Program-made: the position numbers and the translations under genes
Part shown: in pieces, positions 44,615-52,605 of the stretch
Numbering within the stretch: position 1 is the first letter of the stretch
Layout of the letters: every line of letters starts with the position of its first letter
Origin: Zhihengliuella flava
Lineage (GTDB): Bacteria; Actinomycetota; Actinomycetes; Actinomycetales; Micrococcaceae
Direction: 5' to 3'
Assembly: GCF_015751895.1 (NCBI RefSeq)
Contig: NZ_JADOTZ010000001.1
Location: 2,542,001-2,606,000, forward strand
DNA length: 64,000 bases
Notes under the pieces: model-generated
The model's database searches: none
Told to the model about the DNA's origin: nothing
Seen by the model: only the letters and a program-made list of their open reading frames with translations

Positions 44615-45166
44615 ATGGCCCAAAGGACAGTGCGTGAATACCAGCATCAGGACGGCACCACTGTGCGGATCGTGGTGTCGACCCGGCGAACTAAAACCGT
44701 CGGCGGAAAATGGGACGGTGACGCCGTGGTGATCACCGTCCCGGCGTGGATGGACCGGTCCGGCCAAGACCGCCACGCCCAGTCGCTCGTGACCAAGATG
44801 ACGGCCCGTCGGCATCGCCAGCGGGCCCGGTCAGACAAAGATCTGCTGGAGCGAGCGCGGGCCCTCGACGAGCAGTACCTCGAGGGCCGTGCCCAGCCCG
44901 AAGCCGTTCGGTGGGTCACCAACCAAAACACGAGGTGGGCCTCAGCAACGCGCGGAGACCAGTCCATCCGGTTATCGCATCGGCTGCAGCGGATGCCGGA
45001 CTGGGTTCAAGACTCCGTGTTGGTGCACGAACTCGCGCACCTCATTGCCACGGACGGCCACGGACCCATTTTTACCTCGTGGGCGAATCGCTATCCGCGG
45101 ATGGCTGAGGCGGACGCATACCTCGAGGGCGTTGCGTTTGCGTGGCAGAACCCGCAGGATGCCTGA
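44615..45166 (+). CDS. YgjP-like (DUF45/WLM) zinc metallopeptidase
   Basis: A 183-residue protein of the DUF45/YgjP family. The zinc motif VLVHELAHLIATDGHGPIF supplies HExxH and the downstream His/Phe typical of the family; RWVTNQNTRWASAT precedes it. Relatives are linked to DNA-protein crosslink repair peptidases (SprT/WLM), but the physiological substrate is not known. ATG 44615 is preceded by GAGAAT 6 bases upstream, a weak variant of the leaderless -10. Ends 3 bases from the convergent DUF2342 gene. Confidence 0.86.
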   Translation: MAQRTVREYQHQDGTTVRIVVSTRRTKTVGGKWDGDAVVITVPAWMDRSGQDRHAQSLVTKMTARRHRQRARSDKDLLERARALDEQYLEGRAQPEAVRWVTNQNTRWASATRGDQSIRLSHRLQRMPDWVQDSVLVHELAHLIATDGHGPIFTSWANRYPRMAEADAYLEGVAFAWQNPQDA

Positions 45167-45169
45167 GGT

Positions 45170-46594
45170 TCAGGCCTTCGGGTCCTCCGGCGCTGAGCCG
45201 TCGGAATCGCCGGTGTCTGGTTCGTCAAAACCGCCAGAGAGCAGCTTGTCCAGAGCCTCGTCGATTTCACTGTCCGCGGCTTCCGCGAGGCGGCGGCGCT
45301 CTGTAAAGCCCGCTGGATCGTCCAGATCCTCCGAGGTCGGCATCAGGTCAGGGTGGGACCAGATGTCATCGCGGCCCGCAACGCCTCGTTCTTCGCGCAT
45401 CGCGGCCCAGAACGCGGACGCGTCGCGGAGCCGGCGGGGGCGCAGTTCGAGGCCGACGAGCGAGGCAAAGGCCTGTTCGGCCGGGCCTCCGGTCGCGCGC
45501 CGGCGGCGCAGCATCTCGCGCAGGGCGCCGGCAGCTGGCAAGTTGGCCGACGCTTCTGCGACGACCTGATCGACCCATCCCTCGATGAGGGCGAGCGCCG
45601 TCTCGAGTTTTTCGAGAGCGCTGCGCTGAGCGTCTGAATGTTGCGGCGTGAAGAGTCCCTCGATGGCCTGGCTCTGGAATGACTCGGGGTTCATCGGATC
45701 GATATCCCGGAGGGACTCTTCGATCTTTGACATGTCGATATGGATGCCGCGTGCATACGATTCGATCGCGCTCACTACGTGGCCGCGCAGCCACGGTGCC
45801 CGCGCGAAGAGGCGAATATGAGCCGCTTCGCGCAGCACCATGAACAGTAGTACTTCTTGTTCTGGCGCCTCGAGATCTTCTCCGAAGGCGCTGACGTTGG
45901 CCGGGACTAATACGGGGCTGTTACCCGCCAGCGGAAGCCCGATGTCCGTGCCGCCGAAAACGTCCTTGGCGAGCCCGCCAACGGCCGTTCCCAATTGCAT
46001 GCCGAACATGGCACCGCCGAGATTCTGGAACATTCCTTGGGCCCCGGCGAGCATTGACTTCATTTCCTCAGGCGCCTGGTCTGTCATGGCCCGGGTCATC
46101 GCCTCGGACATCGACTGGGCGACGTCGCTGGTGAGCACCTTCCACGTGTCCATCGTCTTGGTCACCCACTGGGCGCGCGAGATCGCGGTGAAGTCGGTTC
46201 CGGCCGAATCGAACGCGGTGGCCTGATCCAGCCACATCTCGGCCAGCCGTCCGGCATCGGCAACAGCCTGTTGGCGAGGGCCCGTCACGGTGGGATCATC
46301 ACCGGCGGCGGCCTGGCGCGCGGAATCAATCGCGAGTGACCAGTTCACGGGGCCCGACTCGCCGCTGGCCATCGCGCCCATCAACTGCTGCATCTGGCGA
46401 AACATGTTCTGCATGGCCTGCGGGTTGTTCTGGAGGTCGCCGAGCTGTTTCTGGACATCCTCCGGTAAATCCTGCGGGTTCATGCCGCCCGGAAGGTTTC
46501 CGCCGAAGAGGTTGGAGAACATCTCAGCGAATGGATCCTTGCCGTTGTCGTCGTCGGATCCGTCCGGGCGATTGTTCTCGTGATTGTCAGCCAT
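45170..46594 (-). CDS. DUF2342 zincin-like protein
   Basis: A 474-residue protein of the DUF2342 family, annotated in databases as zinc-dependent metalloprotease or hydrolase. The expected active helix reads REAAHIRLFARAPWLR (255-270), so the first His of HExxH is Arg; whether it binds zinc is unsettled. The N-terminal 80 residues are acidic and Met/Gln-rich. TACCGT 6 bases before ATG 46594 marks a leaderless start. Divergent from the PDZ-Lon gene, as Rv3195 is from Rv3194c. Confidence 0.87.
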   Translation of the reverse strand: MADNHENNRPDGSDDDNGKDPFAEMFSNLFGGNLPGGMNPQDLPEDVQKQLGDLQNNPQAMQNMFRQMQQLMGAMASGESGPVNWSLAIDSARQAAAGDDPTVTGPRQQAVADAGRLAEMWLDQATAFDSAGTDFTAISRAQWVTKTMDTWKVLTSDVAQSMSEAMTRAMTDQAPEEMKSMLAGAQGMFQNLGGAMFGMQLGTAVGGLAKDVFGGTDIGLPLAGNSPVLVPANVSAFGEDLEAPEQEVLLFMVLREAAHIRLFARAPWLRGHVVSAIESYARGIHIDMSKIEESLRDIDPMNPESFQSQAIEGLFTPQHSDAQRSALEKLETALALIEGWVDQVVAEASANLPAAGALREMLRRRRATGGPAEQAFASLVGLELRPRRLRDASAFWAAMREERGVAGRDDIWSHPDLMPTSEDLDDPAGFTERRRLAEAADSEIDEALDKLLSGGFDEPDTGDSDGSAPEDPKA

Positions 46595-46600
46595 GATTCA

Positions 46601-46606
46601 ACGGTA
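46601..46606 (-). promoter_or_regulatory. -10 element of a leaderless promoter for the DUF2342 gene
   Basis: Minus-strand TACCGT, 6 bases before ATG 46594. Confidence 0.55.
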
Positions 46607-46712
46607 CTCCGTTGCCGCCGCCGCGTCCCGGGCTGGGGCCACCGGTTCGCTGACGGCAAATCCGCGGCGTGGTGACGAAGGTGGCCGGCAGCCACAGCGG
46701 GAACGAGTAGCC

Positions 46713-46718
46713 TAGAGT
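46713..46718 (+). promoter_or_regulatory. -10 element for the PDZ-Lon protease gene
   Basis: TAGAGT, giving a leader of about 40 bases to GTG 46765. A 6-bp hairpin TCCGGC-AGA-GCCGGA (46720-46734) lies at the likely 5' end of the mRNA. Confidence 0.4.
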
Positions 46719-46764
46719 TTCCGGCAGAGCCGGAGATTCCCCGACCGCCCACTGAGGACTTTGA

Positions 46765-47814
46765 GTGACCGACCACCAGAACCGGCAGCGCCGCACGCTG
46801 ATTGGGGCGACCGCCGTCGTCGTGGCGTTGTCTTTAACCGCCATGGCCCTGCCCGTTCCCTATGTGGTGGAATCGCCGGGCCCCACCCTTAACACGGTGG
46901 GCGACGTTGACGGCGAGCCCGTCCTGTCCGTTAATGGCGCTGAGTCCTACCGGCCGGAATCTGGCCAGTTGGACCTCACCACGGTTTACGTCAGCGGGGG
47001 CGGCGACCGCACGCTGACCTTTTTCGATGCGCTCGGCGCCTGGGCGGATCCACACCGGGATGTCTTTCCCGCCGAGAGCGTTTACCCGCGCGGAGTGACG
47101 GGGGAGGAAATCTCCGAGCAGAACACGGCACAGATGGACCAGTCCCAGGAGACGTCCGTCGCGGCAGCCCTGACGTTCTTGGACATGGAGTACGACGCGA
47201 CCATCCGTGTGGTCGGCTTTGCCACCGAAACCAACGCCGATGTCTTGGAGGAGGACGACGTCGTCACCGAGCTGGACGGGGAGCGTATGCGTACCGTGGG
47301 GCAGCTCCAAGATGGGCTTCAGGCCGAGGGCGAGCATCGGCTGACCGTGGTGCGCGGCGGGGAACCGGTCGAGGTACCGGTTGAAACGGAGACCGGAGAG
47401 GACGGGACCAGCCGGGTGGGGATCTACCTGCGTACTGATTTTGAGTTTCCCCTCGACGTCACCTTTGGGCTGGAAGACATCGGCGGCCCCAGCGCCGGGA
47501 TGATGTTTTCGCTGGGCATCATTGATCTGCTCACGCCGGGGGATCTGACCGGCGGGAAGCACATTGCCGGCACGGGAGCGGTCACCGCCGAGGGCGAGAT
47601 CGAACCCATCGGCGGCATCGCCCAGAAGCTCGTCGGCGCCAGCGACGCGGGGGCTGAGGTGTTTCTCGCGCCCCAGGACAACTGCGGCGACGTCGTCGGA
47701 CGCATCCCGGACGGGATGACCGTTCTCAGCGTCAGCACCCTTGAGGACGCCTACGACGCCGTCTCGGCGGCGGCCGCGAACGAGGACTTGGCTGCCCTGT
47801 CCTCGTGCGGCTAG
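46765..47814 (+). CDS. PDZ / Lon-type (S16) serine protease, YlbL family
   Basis: A 349-residue membrane-anchored protease. One N-terminal helix (about 11-31) is followed by an outer PDZ domain (about 130-215, GFATETNADVLEEDDVV) and a Lon catalytic domain with Ser243 (GPSAGMM) and Lys288 (IAQKLVGA), the S16 dyad. The active domain would face outside, so it is ATP-independent. GTG start. It is followed by UPF0182, the same pair as Rv3194c-Rv3193c. Confidence 0.93.
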   Translation: MTDHQNRQRRTLIGATAVVVALSLTAMALPVPYVVESPGPTLNTVGDVDGEPVLSVNGAESYRPESGQLDLTTVYVSGGGDRTLTFFDALGAWADPHRDVFPAESVYPRGVTGEEISEQNTAQMDQSQETSVAAALTFLDMEYDATIRVVGFATETNADVLEEDDVVTELDGERMRTVGQLQDGLQAEGEHRLTVVRGGEPVEVPVETETGEDGTSRVGIYLRTDFEFPLDVTFGLEDIGGPSAGMMFSLGIIDLLTPGDLTGGKHIAGTGAVTAEGEIEPIGGIAQKLVGASDAGAEVFLAPQDNCGDVVGRIPDGMTVLSVSTLEDAYDAVSAAAANEDLAALSSCG

Positions 47815-47961
47815 CGACGCCGTCGGTTCAGGCCCCGGCATGAGGTTCGCCACGTGAGGTGTGATCAGGCAGAATGGACTCTAACTACGTTCACTGCGGC
47901 ACGGTGACTCGCATGTCGAATCGCACCTCGTGTCGCTTCCATAGCTACGCGCGAGGTTCGA

Positions 47962-50900
47962 ATGACATTTGGCACTGACTTCCCGTTCGGCGGGCGTCCG
48001 CCCGGCGACGGCGACTCGAACGGTGGACGGGAGGAACCGCGGCAGCCGCAGCGTCGATCGCCCCTCGTGGCGACGATTGTTGTCCTCGGCATCCTGATTG
48101 CCGTTTTCGTTTTTATCTCCAACACCTACGCAGAGGTTCTCTGGTTCAACCAGCTGGGGTACTCCGAGGTGTTCTGGACTGAGCGCATCTCCCAAGTGGT
48201 CCTCTGGGTGGTCGCGTTCCTCGTGATGGGCTTCGCGGTCTGGGGCAGCCTCGCTCTGGCCTACCGCTCCCGGCCGATTTACGCCTCGGCCGCGCAGCAG
48301 CAAGACATCCTGAGTAAGTATCAGACGCAGCTGGAACCCATCCGCCGCCTCCTGATGATTGGCATTCCGGGCATCTTGGCCGCGTTCTCGGCCACAGCGA
48401 TTGCTGGTCAGTGGGAGACCGTGCTGCTCTTCCTCAATCAGGAAGAGTTCGGGCAGGTCGACCCCGAGTTCGGCAAGGATTTGTCCTTCTTCCTTAACAC
48501 GCTGCCGTTCTTGGGCCTTGTCGTCGGATTCCTGATCTCGGTGGTTCTCATCGCGGGTATTGCTGGCGTGTTGATGCACTACCTCTACGGGGGCATTCGC
48601 ATCGAGGAACGCGGTGGTATCACCGTCTCGAAGGCCGCACGCATTCACATTTGCGTCACGGCAGCCCTCTTCGTGTTGCTGCAGGCTGGCAACTACTGGT
48701 TGGACCGCTACTCGACCTTGCTGAACCAGGATGGCCGCGTCGCCGGCGCCCTGTACACGGACGTCAATGCGGTCATCCCCACCAAGACGATCCTCGCGAT
48801 CGCGGCCATCATCGTCGTGGTGCTCTTCATCCTCGGCGCCATCTTGGGACGCTGGAAGCTGCCGATTATCGGTACCGCCATGCTGATCGTGACCGCGTTG
48901 GTGGCCGGCGGCGTCTACCCGTTCGTGGTGCAGCAGTACCAGGTGCTGCCCTCGGAGAAGACGCGCGAGCAGCAGTACATCGCCCGCAACATCGAGATGA
49001 CCCGCATGGCCTACGGGCTTGACGCCGTCGAGGCGGAGAACTACGACGCCACGACGGAGACGGCCAAGAACGCTCTGGCCAAGGACAGCGCGACGACGGC
49101 GAATATCCGCTTGCTGGATCCCAACCTGGTCTCCGACGCGTTCGCGCAGCTGCAGCAGTTCCGCCCGTACTACAGCTTTGCCGATACCCTCAACGTGGAC
49201 CGCTACGAGATCGACGGCGAGGTTCAGGACACGGTGATCGCGGTGCGCGAGGTCAGCGTTGATCCCACTGACTCGTGGGTCAACCAGCACATCACCTACA
49301 CACACGGCTACGGCGTCGTCGCCGCCTACGGGGCCAAGGTAGCCGCCGGCGGCCGCCCGGACTTCTCTCTCGGCGGTATCCCGACCCGAGGCGACTTGGC
49401 CAGCGATGATGACTACGAGCCGCGGATCTACTTCGGCGAGCAGTCCCCGGAATACTCCGTGGTGGGTGGCCCCGAGGGATGGGCGCCGCGCGAGCTCGAC
49501 CGTCCGCAGGATGAATCCGGTGGCGAGGGCGACGCGAAGACGACGTTCTCCGGCGACGGCGGCCCGAGCGTCGGCAACCTGTTCAACCGGTTGGTGTACG
49601 CGCTGAAGTTCGGCTCGACCGACCTGCTGCTCTCGAGTGATGTCAATGAGGAATCACAGATCCTCTACGATCGCACCCCGAAGGAGCGCGTCCAGAAGGT
49701 GGCGCCGTACCTGACGGTTGATTCGAACGCATATCCCGCGATTGTCGACGGGCGCGTGAAGTGGATCGTTGACGCCTACACCACGAGCAACAATTTCCCG
49801 TACTCGCAGTCGCAACAGTTTGAGACTGCGGTGACGGATTCGCTGACTGGTGGCCAGCGCAACCTGACGACCTCGGGCGAGGTCAACTACATCCGCAACT
49901 CGGTCAAGGCGACCGTTGACGCCTACGACGGCTCGGTGGACCTCTACGCGTGGGAACCGGACGAGCCGCTGCTGAAGGCGTGGCAGAACGTCTTCGACCA
50001 GTCGATCAAGCCGTTGAGCGAGATGTCGGGCGAGCTGATGAGCCACGTCCGCTACCCCGAGGACATGTTCAAGATGCAGCGCCAACTCTTGGGCCTGTAT
50101 CACGTCACGGACGCGGATGATTTCTACGAGTCGAACGATGCGTGGTCCGTCCCGAACGATCCGACGGTTGAGGGTGGCACGGTGGCCCAGCCGCCGTACT
50201 ACCTCTCGCTGAAGATGCCGAGCCAGGAGAAGGAAACCTTCTCCCTGACCTCCACGTTCATCCCACGCGCCTCGGCGGGTGGCCAGCAGCGAAACGTGCT
50301 CTATGGCTTCCTGTCCGCCGAAGCCGACGCCGGCAATAAGGCGGGAGAAAAGGCCGAGGGCTACGGCACGCTGCGGCTGTTGGAGCTGCCACGCAGCACC
50401 GTCGTTCCGGGGCCGGGTCAGGCGCAGCAGAACTTCGACTCCAACACCGCCGTCTCGCAGGAGCTTAACCTGCTGCGTCAGGGCGCGTCGGAGGTCATCA
50501 ACGGCAACCTGTTGTCGCTGCCCGTCGGTGGCGGTATTCTCCACGTCCAGCCCGTCTACGTCCGCTCCACGGGCGAGACCTCCTACCCGACGCTGCGGAA
50601 GGTCCTCGTGTCCTTCGGCGAGAAGGTGGGCTTCGCGGACACCTTGAACGAGGCGCTCGATCAGCTCTTCGAGGGATCCTCTGGTGCGCAGACGGGTGAG
50701 GACCCCGATGCCGCTCCGGACGAGACCGAGGACGGCGGATCGCAGGAGGGCTCGGTCGAGGAGCAGCTCCGTGCGGCACTGGATGCGGCGAACACCGCGA
50801 TCCAGACCGGACAAGCGGCGCTGGCTGAGGGTGACTTTGCGGCCTACGGCGAGGCGCAGGAGGAACTCCAAGCGGCGCTCGAGGAGGCGATCGCGGCCGA

Positions 50901-51006
50901 GGCCGTGATCGCCGGCGAGGATCCGGTGGATACGCCTACCGACGCCGAGGCACCCACGGAGGGCGAGGCGACGGAGGAGCCGGCCGACTCAGGTACGTCC
51001 AACTAA
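47962..51006 (+). CDS. UPF0182 large membrane protein
   Basis: A 1014-residue protein with seven membrane helices in the first 330 residues (first at about 35-55, last near LPIIGTAMLIVTALVAGGV), then a large outer domain, then an acidic Ala/Glu tail from about 905. The family is conserved across actinobacteria and of unknown function; domain text such as YYSFADTLNVDRYEIDG and PYLTVDSNAYPAIVDGRV is diagnostic. The 147-base gap before it shows no clear promoter; GAGG lies just before the ATG. A hairpin follows the stop. Confidence 0.93.
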   Translation: MTFGTDFPFGGRPPGDGDSNGGREEPRQPQRRSPLVATIVVLGILIAVFVFISNTYAEVLWFNQLGYSEVFWTERISQVVLWVVAFLVMGFAVWGSLALAYRSRPIYASAAQQQDILSKYQTQLEPIRRLLMIGIPGILAAFSATAIAGQWETVLLFLNQEEFGQVDPEFGKDLSFFLNTLPFLGLVVGFLISVVLIAGIAGVLMHYLYGGIRIEERGGITVSKAARIHICVTAALFVLLQAGNYWLDRYSTLLNQDGRVAGALYTDVNAVIPTKTILAIAAIIVVVLFILGAILGRWKLPIIGTAMLIVTALVAGGVYPFVVQQYQVLPSEKTREQQYIARNIEMTRMAYGLDAVEAENYDATTETAKNALAKDSATTANIRLLDPNLVSDAFAQLQQFRPYYSFADTLNVDRYEIDGEVQDTVIAVREVSVDPTDSWVNQHITYTHGYGVVAAYGAKVAAGGRPDFSLGGIPTRGDLASDDDYEPRIYFGEQSPEYSVVGGPEGWAPRELDRPQDESGGEGDAKTTFSGDGGPSVGNLFNRLVYALKFGSTDLLLSSDVNEESQILYDRTPKERVQKVAPYLTVDSNAYPAIVDGRVKWIVDAYTTSNNFPYSQSQQFETAVTDSLTGGQRNLTTSGEVNYIRNSVKATVDAYDGSVDLYAWEPDEPLLKAWQNVFDQSIKPLSEMSGELMSHVRYPEDMFKMQRQLLGLYHVTDADDFYESNDAWSVPNDPTVEGGTVAQPPYYLSLKMPSQEKETFSLTSTFIPRASAGGQQRNVLYGFLSAEADAGNKAGEKAEGYGTLRLLELPRSTVVPGPGQAQQNFDSNTAVSQELNLLRQGASEVINGNLLSLPVGGGILHVQPVYVRSTGETSYPTLRKVLVSFGEKVGFADTLNEALDQLFEGSSGAQTGEDPDAAPDETEDGGSQEGSVEEQLRAALDAANTAIQTGQAALAEGDFAAYGEAQEELQAALEEAIAAEAVIAGEDPVDTPTDAEAPTEGEATEEPADSGTSN

Positions 51007-51029
51007 GCGTCGCAGCTGCTCGCCCGCGC

Positions 51030-51058
51030 GGGGCACGATCCACCGTGGATCGTGCCCC
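51030..51058 (+). terminator. Hairpin after UPF0182
   Basis: 13-bp perfect stem (51030-51042, 51046-51058) with a CCG loop. Confidence 0.8.
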
Positions 51059-51104
51059 GTCGCGTTGCGTGACGCACTTCATGGCCCGGGGGAGCCCCGT
51101 CGAT

Positions 51105-51133
51105 TTGCTTCGGGCCGCGTGACATGGCAAAGT
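51105..51133 (+). promoter_or_regulatory. Promoter of initiator tRNA copy 1
   Basis: TTGCTT (51105-51110), 17-base spacer, CAAAGT (51128-51133), 12 bases before the tRNA. The positions relative to the tRNA match those of copy 2. Confidence 0.55.
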
Positions 51134-51145
51134 TAAATCTTGCGC

Positions 51146-51219
51146 CGCGGGGTGGAGCAGTTCGGTAGCTCGCCGGGCTCATAACCCGGAGGTCAGAGGT
51201 TCAAATCCTCTCCCCGCAA
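51146..51219 (+). tRNA. Initiator tRNA-fMet (CAT anticodon), copy 1
   Basis: 74-base cloverleaf without an encoded CCA. Initiator hallmarks: an unpaired C at position 1 facing A72, and three G-C pairs closing the anticodon stem (GGG-CTCATAA-CCC). T-loop GGTTCAAATCC is intact. Confidence 0.96.
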
Positions 51220-51225
51220 CGAAAA

Positions 51226-51261
51226 CAAGGCCCCGACCTGAGGAATCAGGTCGGGGCCTTG
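51226..51261 (+). terminator. Terminator of initiator tRNA copy 1
   Basis: 16-bp perfect stem with a GGAA loop, 6 bases after the tRNA. Confidence 0.85.
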
Positions 51262-51332
51262 TGCATTGCCGCCGTCGCGCACGCTCGAGAGAACGCCGGT
51301 CACGTCAGTTCACAAGTGCCCCGACCTGCGGT

Positions 51333-51352
51333 AAGTTAATGCTCACTAACTT
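51333..51352. promoter_or_regulatory. 20-bp palindromic operator candidate upstream of the cytochrome b-like gene
   Basis: AAGTTA-N8-TAACTT. The site matches the one at 57298-57317 at 17 of 20 positions when one is reversed. It lies 108 bases before GTG 51460. A second inverted repeat, ACATGG-N8-CCATGT, follows at 51360-51379. Confidence 0.55.
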
Positions 51353-51459
51353 GAGTGTGACATGGACATCACGCCATGTGTCGCCGGGTCTCCGGCGGCC
51401 TCTCGGACGGCGCGCACCCTTGTATTCTGAGGTGGCGTTATTCGGCGAAAGGGAAACTT

Positions 51460-52386
51460 GTGAGCGCGACACCAACGAAGGCACGTCCGGGCGGAGTTTG
51501 GGCGAAGTTCGGCATAGCGGCGGGCATCGCCGTCGTCTTGCTGATCCTCCTCATGCTGGGCGCACGGTGGCTCATGACCCTCGATTCGGTGCAGCAATTC
51601 GTCCAGACGTATCCGGGCCACTCGACGCTCCCAGACGATGCGCCCGAAGGGTTGCCTGCCTGGCTTGGCTGGCAGCACTTCTTGAATATGTTCTTCCTTT
51701 TCCTCATCATCAAGACCGGCTGGCAGGTCAGAAATCAGCAGCGGCCGCCAGCGCACTGGACGCGGAATAACAAGGGCTTGATCAGGACCAAAGGCGCGCC
51801 ACAGCGCATCAGCATTAATTTGTGGTTTCACCTTGTCCTTGATGCTTTGTGGGTCCTGAACGGTCTGGTTTTTATCGTGTTGATCTTTGCCACCGGGCAT
51901 TGGGTCCGCATTGTGCCGACCAGCTGGGACGTTTTCCCCAACGCGCTGTCCGCTGGACTGCAGTACCTGGCGCTGGATTGGCCCGTCGAAGACGGCTGGG
52001 TCAACTACAACGGCCTGCAACTGCTCGCGTACTTCGTCACCGTCTTCATCGCCGCCCCCTTGGCGATCCTCACGGGGGTCCGGATGTCCGGGGCGTGGCC
52101 CAAAAAAGCAGGGATCAACAAGTTCTATCCCATCGAGCTGGCCCGGGCGGTCCATTTTCCCACGATGGTGTACTTCGTGATCTTCGTGATCACGCACGTG
52201 GCCCTCGTTCTCGCTACCGGTGCGCGCGCGAACCTGAACCACATGTATGCGGCGAGCAATGACGGCGGGTGGACTGGCGTGTGGTTCTTTATTGGGGCCG
52301 TGGTGTTGAGCGCGGCGGCGGTGGTCTTCACTCGCCCCGTGGTCATTGCTCCCTTGGCCAATCTGATGGGCCGCGTCAGTCGGTAG
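51460..52386 (+). CDS. Cytochrome b-like di-haem membrane protein
   Basis: A 308-residue membrane protein with about five to six helices. His73 (WQHFLNMFF), His124 (LWFHLVLDAL), His232 (RAVHFPTM) and His246 (VITHVALV) sit in helices in the pattern of a di-haem cytochrome b/b6 or b561-type anchor. Such proteins shuttle electrons between quinol and a partner oxidoreductase, but no partner gene is adjacent. GTG 51460 is chosen for the AAAGGGAAA just upstream. A TATTCT (51423-51428) could be its -10. Flanked on both sides by identical tRNA genes. Confidence 0.8.
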   Translation: MSATPTKARPGGVWAKFGIAAGIAVVLLILLMLGARWLMTLDSVQQFVQTYPGHSTLPDDAPEGLPAWLGWQHFLNMFFLFLIIKTGWQVRNQQRPPAHWTRNNKGLIRTKGAPQRISINLWFHLVLDALWVLNGLVFIVLIFATGHWVRIVPTSWDVFPNALSAGLQYLALDWPVEDGWVNYNGLQLLAYFVTVFIAAPLAILTGVRMSGAWPKKAGINKFYPIELARAVHFPTMVYFVIFVITHVALVLATGARANLNHMYAASNDGGWTGVWFFIGAVVLSAAAVVFTRPVVIAPLANLMGRVSR

Positions 52387-52425
52387 GCGCGGTTCATCCG
52401 CACGTCACCGTCCGTTGACCATGAT

Positions 52426-52454
52426 TTGGTGATTCCGACGGGGAGCTGTAAAGT
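52426..52454 (+). promoter_or_regulatory. Promoter of initiator tRNA copy 2
   Basis: TTGGTG (52426-52431), 17-base spacer, TAAAGT (52449-52454), in the same register as copy 1. Confidence 0.6.
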
Positions 52455-52466
52455 GGTATCTCGCGC

Positions 52467-52540
52467 CGCGGGGTGGAGCAGTTCGGTAGCTCGCCGGGCT
52501 CATAACCCGGAGGTCAGAGGTTCAAATCCTCTCCCCGCAA
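52467..52540 (+). tRNA. Initiator tRNA-fMet (CAT anticodon), copy 2
   Basis: Same 74 bases as copy 1, with the C1-A72 mismatch and three G-C anticodon-stem pairs of an initiator. Confidence 0.96.
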
Positions 52541-52546
52541 CGAAAA

Positions 52547-52582
52547 CAAGGCCCCGACCTGAGGAATCAGGTCGGGGCCTTG
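52547..52582 (+). terminator. Terminator of initiator tRNA copy 2
   Basis: 16-bp stem, GGAA loop, followed by TGCGTTTT, which gives this copy a short U-run. It may also help terminate the convergent pspA transcript. Confidence 0.85.
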
Positions 52583-52605
52583 TGCGTTTTCAGGACGAGT
52601 GCGTC

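Larger units (their letters stand above)
51142..51264 (+). repeat. 123-bp perfect direct repeat, copy 1
   Basis: Identical to 52463-52585. It spans 4 bases before the tRNA, the whole tRNA, and the terminator hairpin. Spacing between copies is 1321 bases. Confidence 0.93.
52463..52585 (+). repeat. 123-bp perfect direct repeat, copy 2
   Basis: Identical to 51142-51264; sequence diverges immediately outside on both sides. Confidence 0.93.

Noticed and set aside
51142-52585. tRNA repeats as attachment sites of an integrated element
   Set aside because: Both copies are full-length with promoter and terminator, and the interval holds only one membrane gene with no integrase or recombinase.
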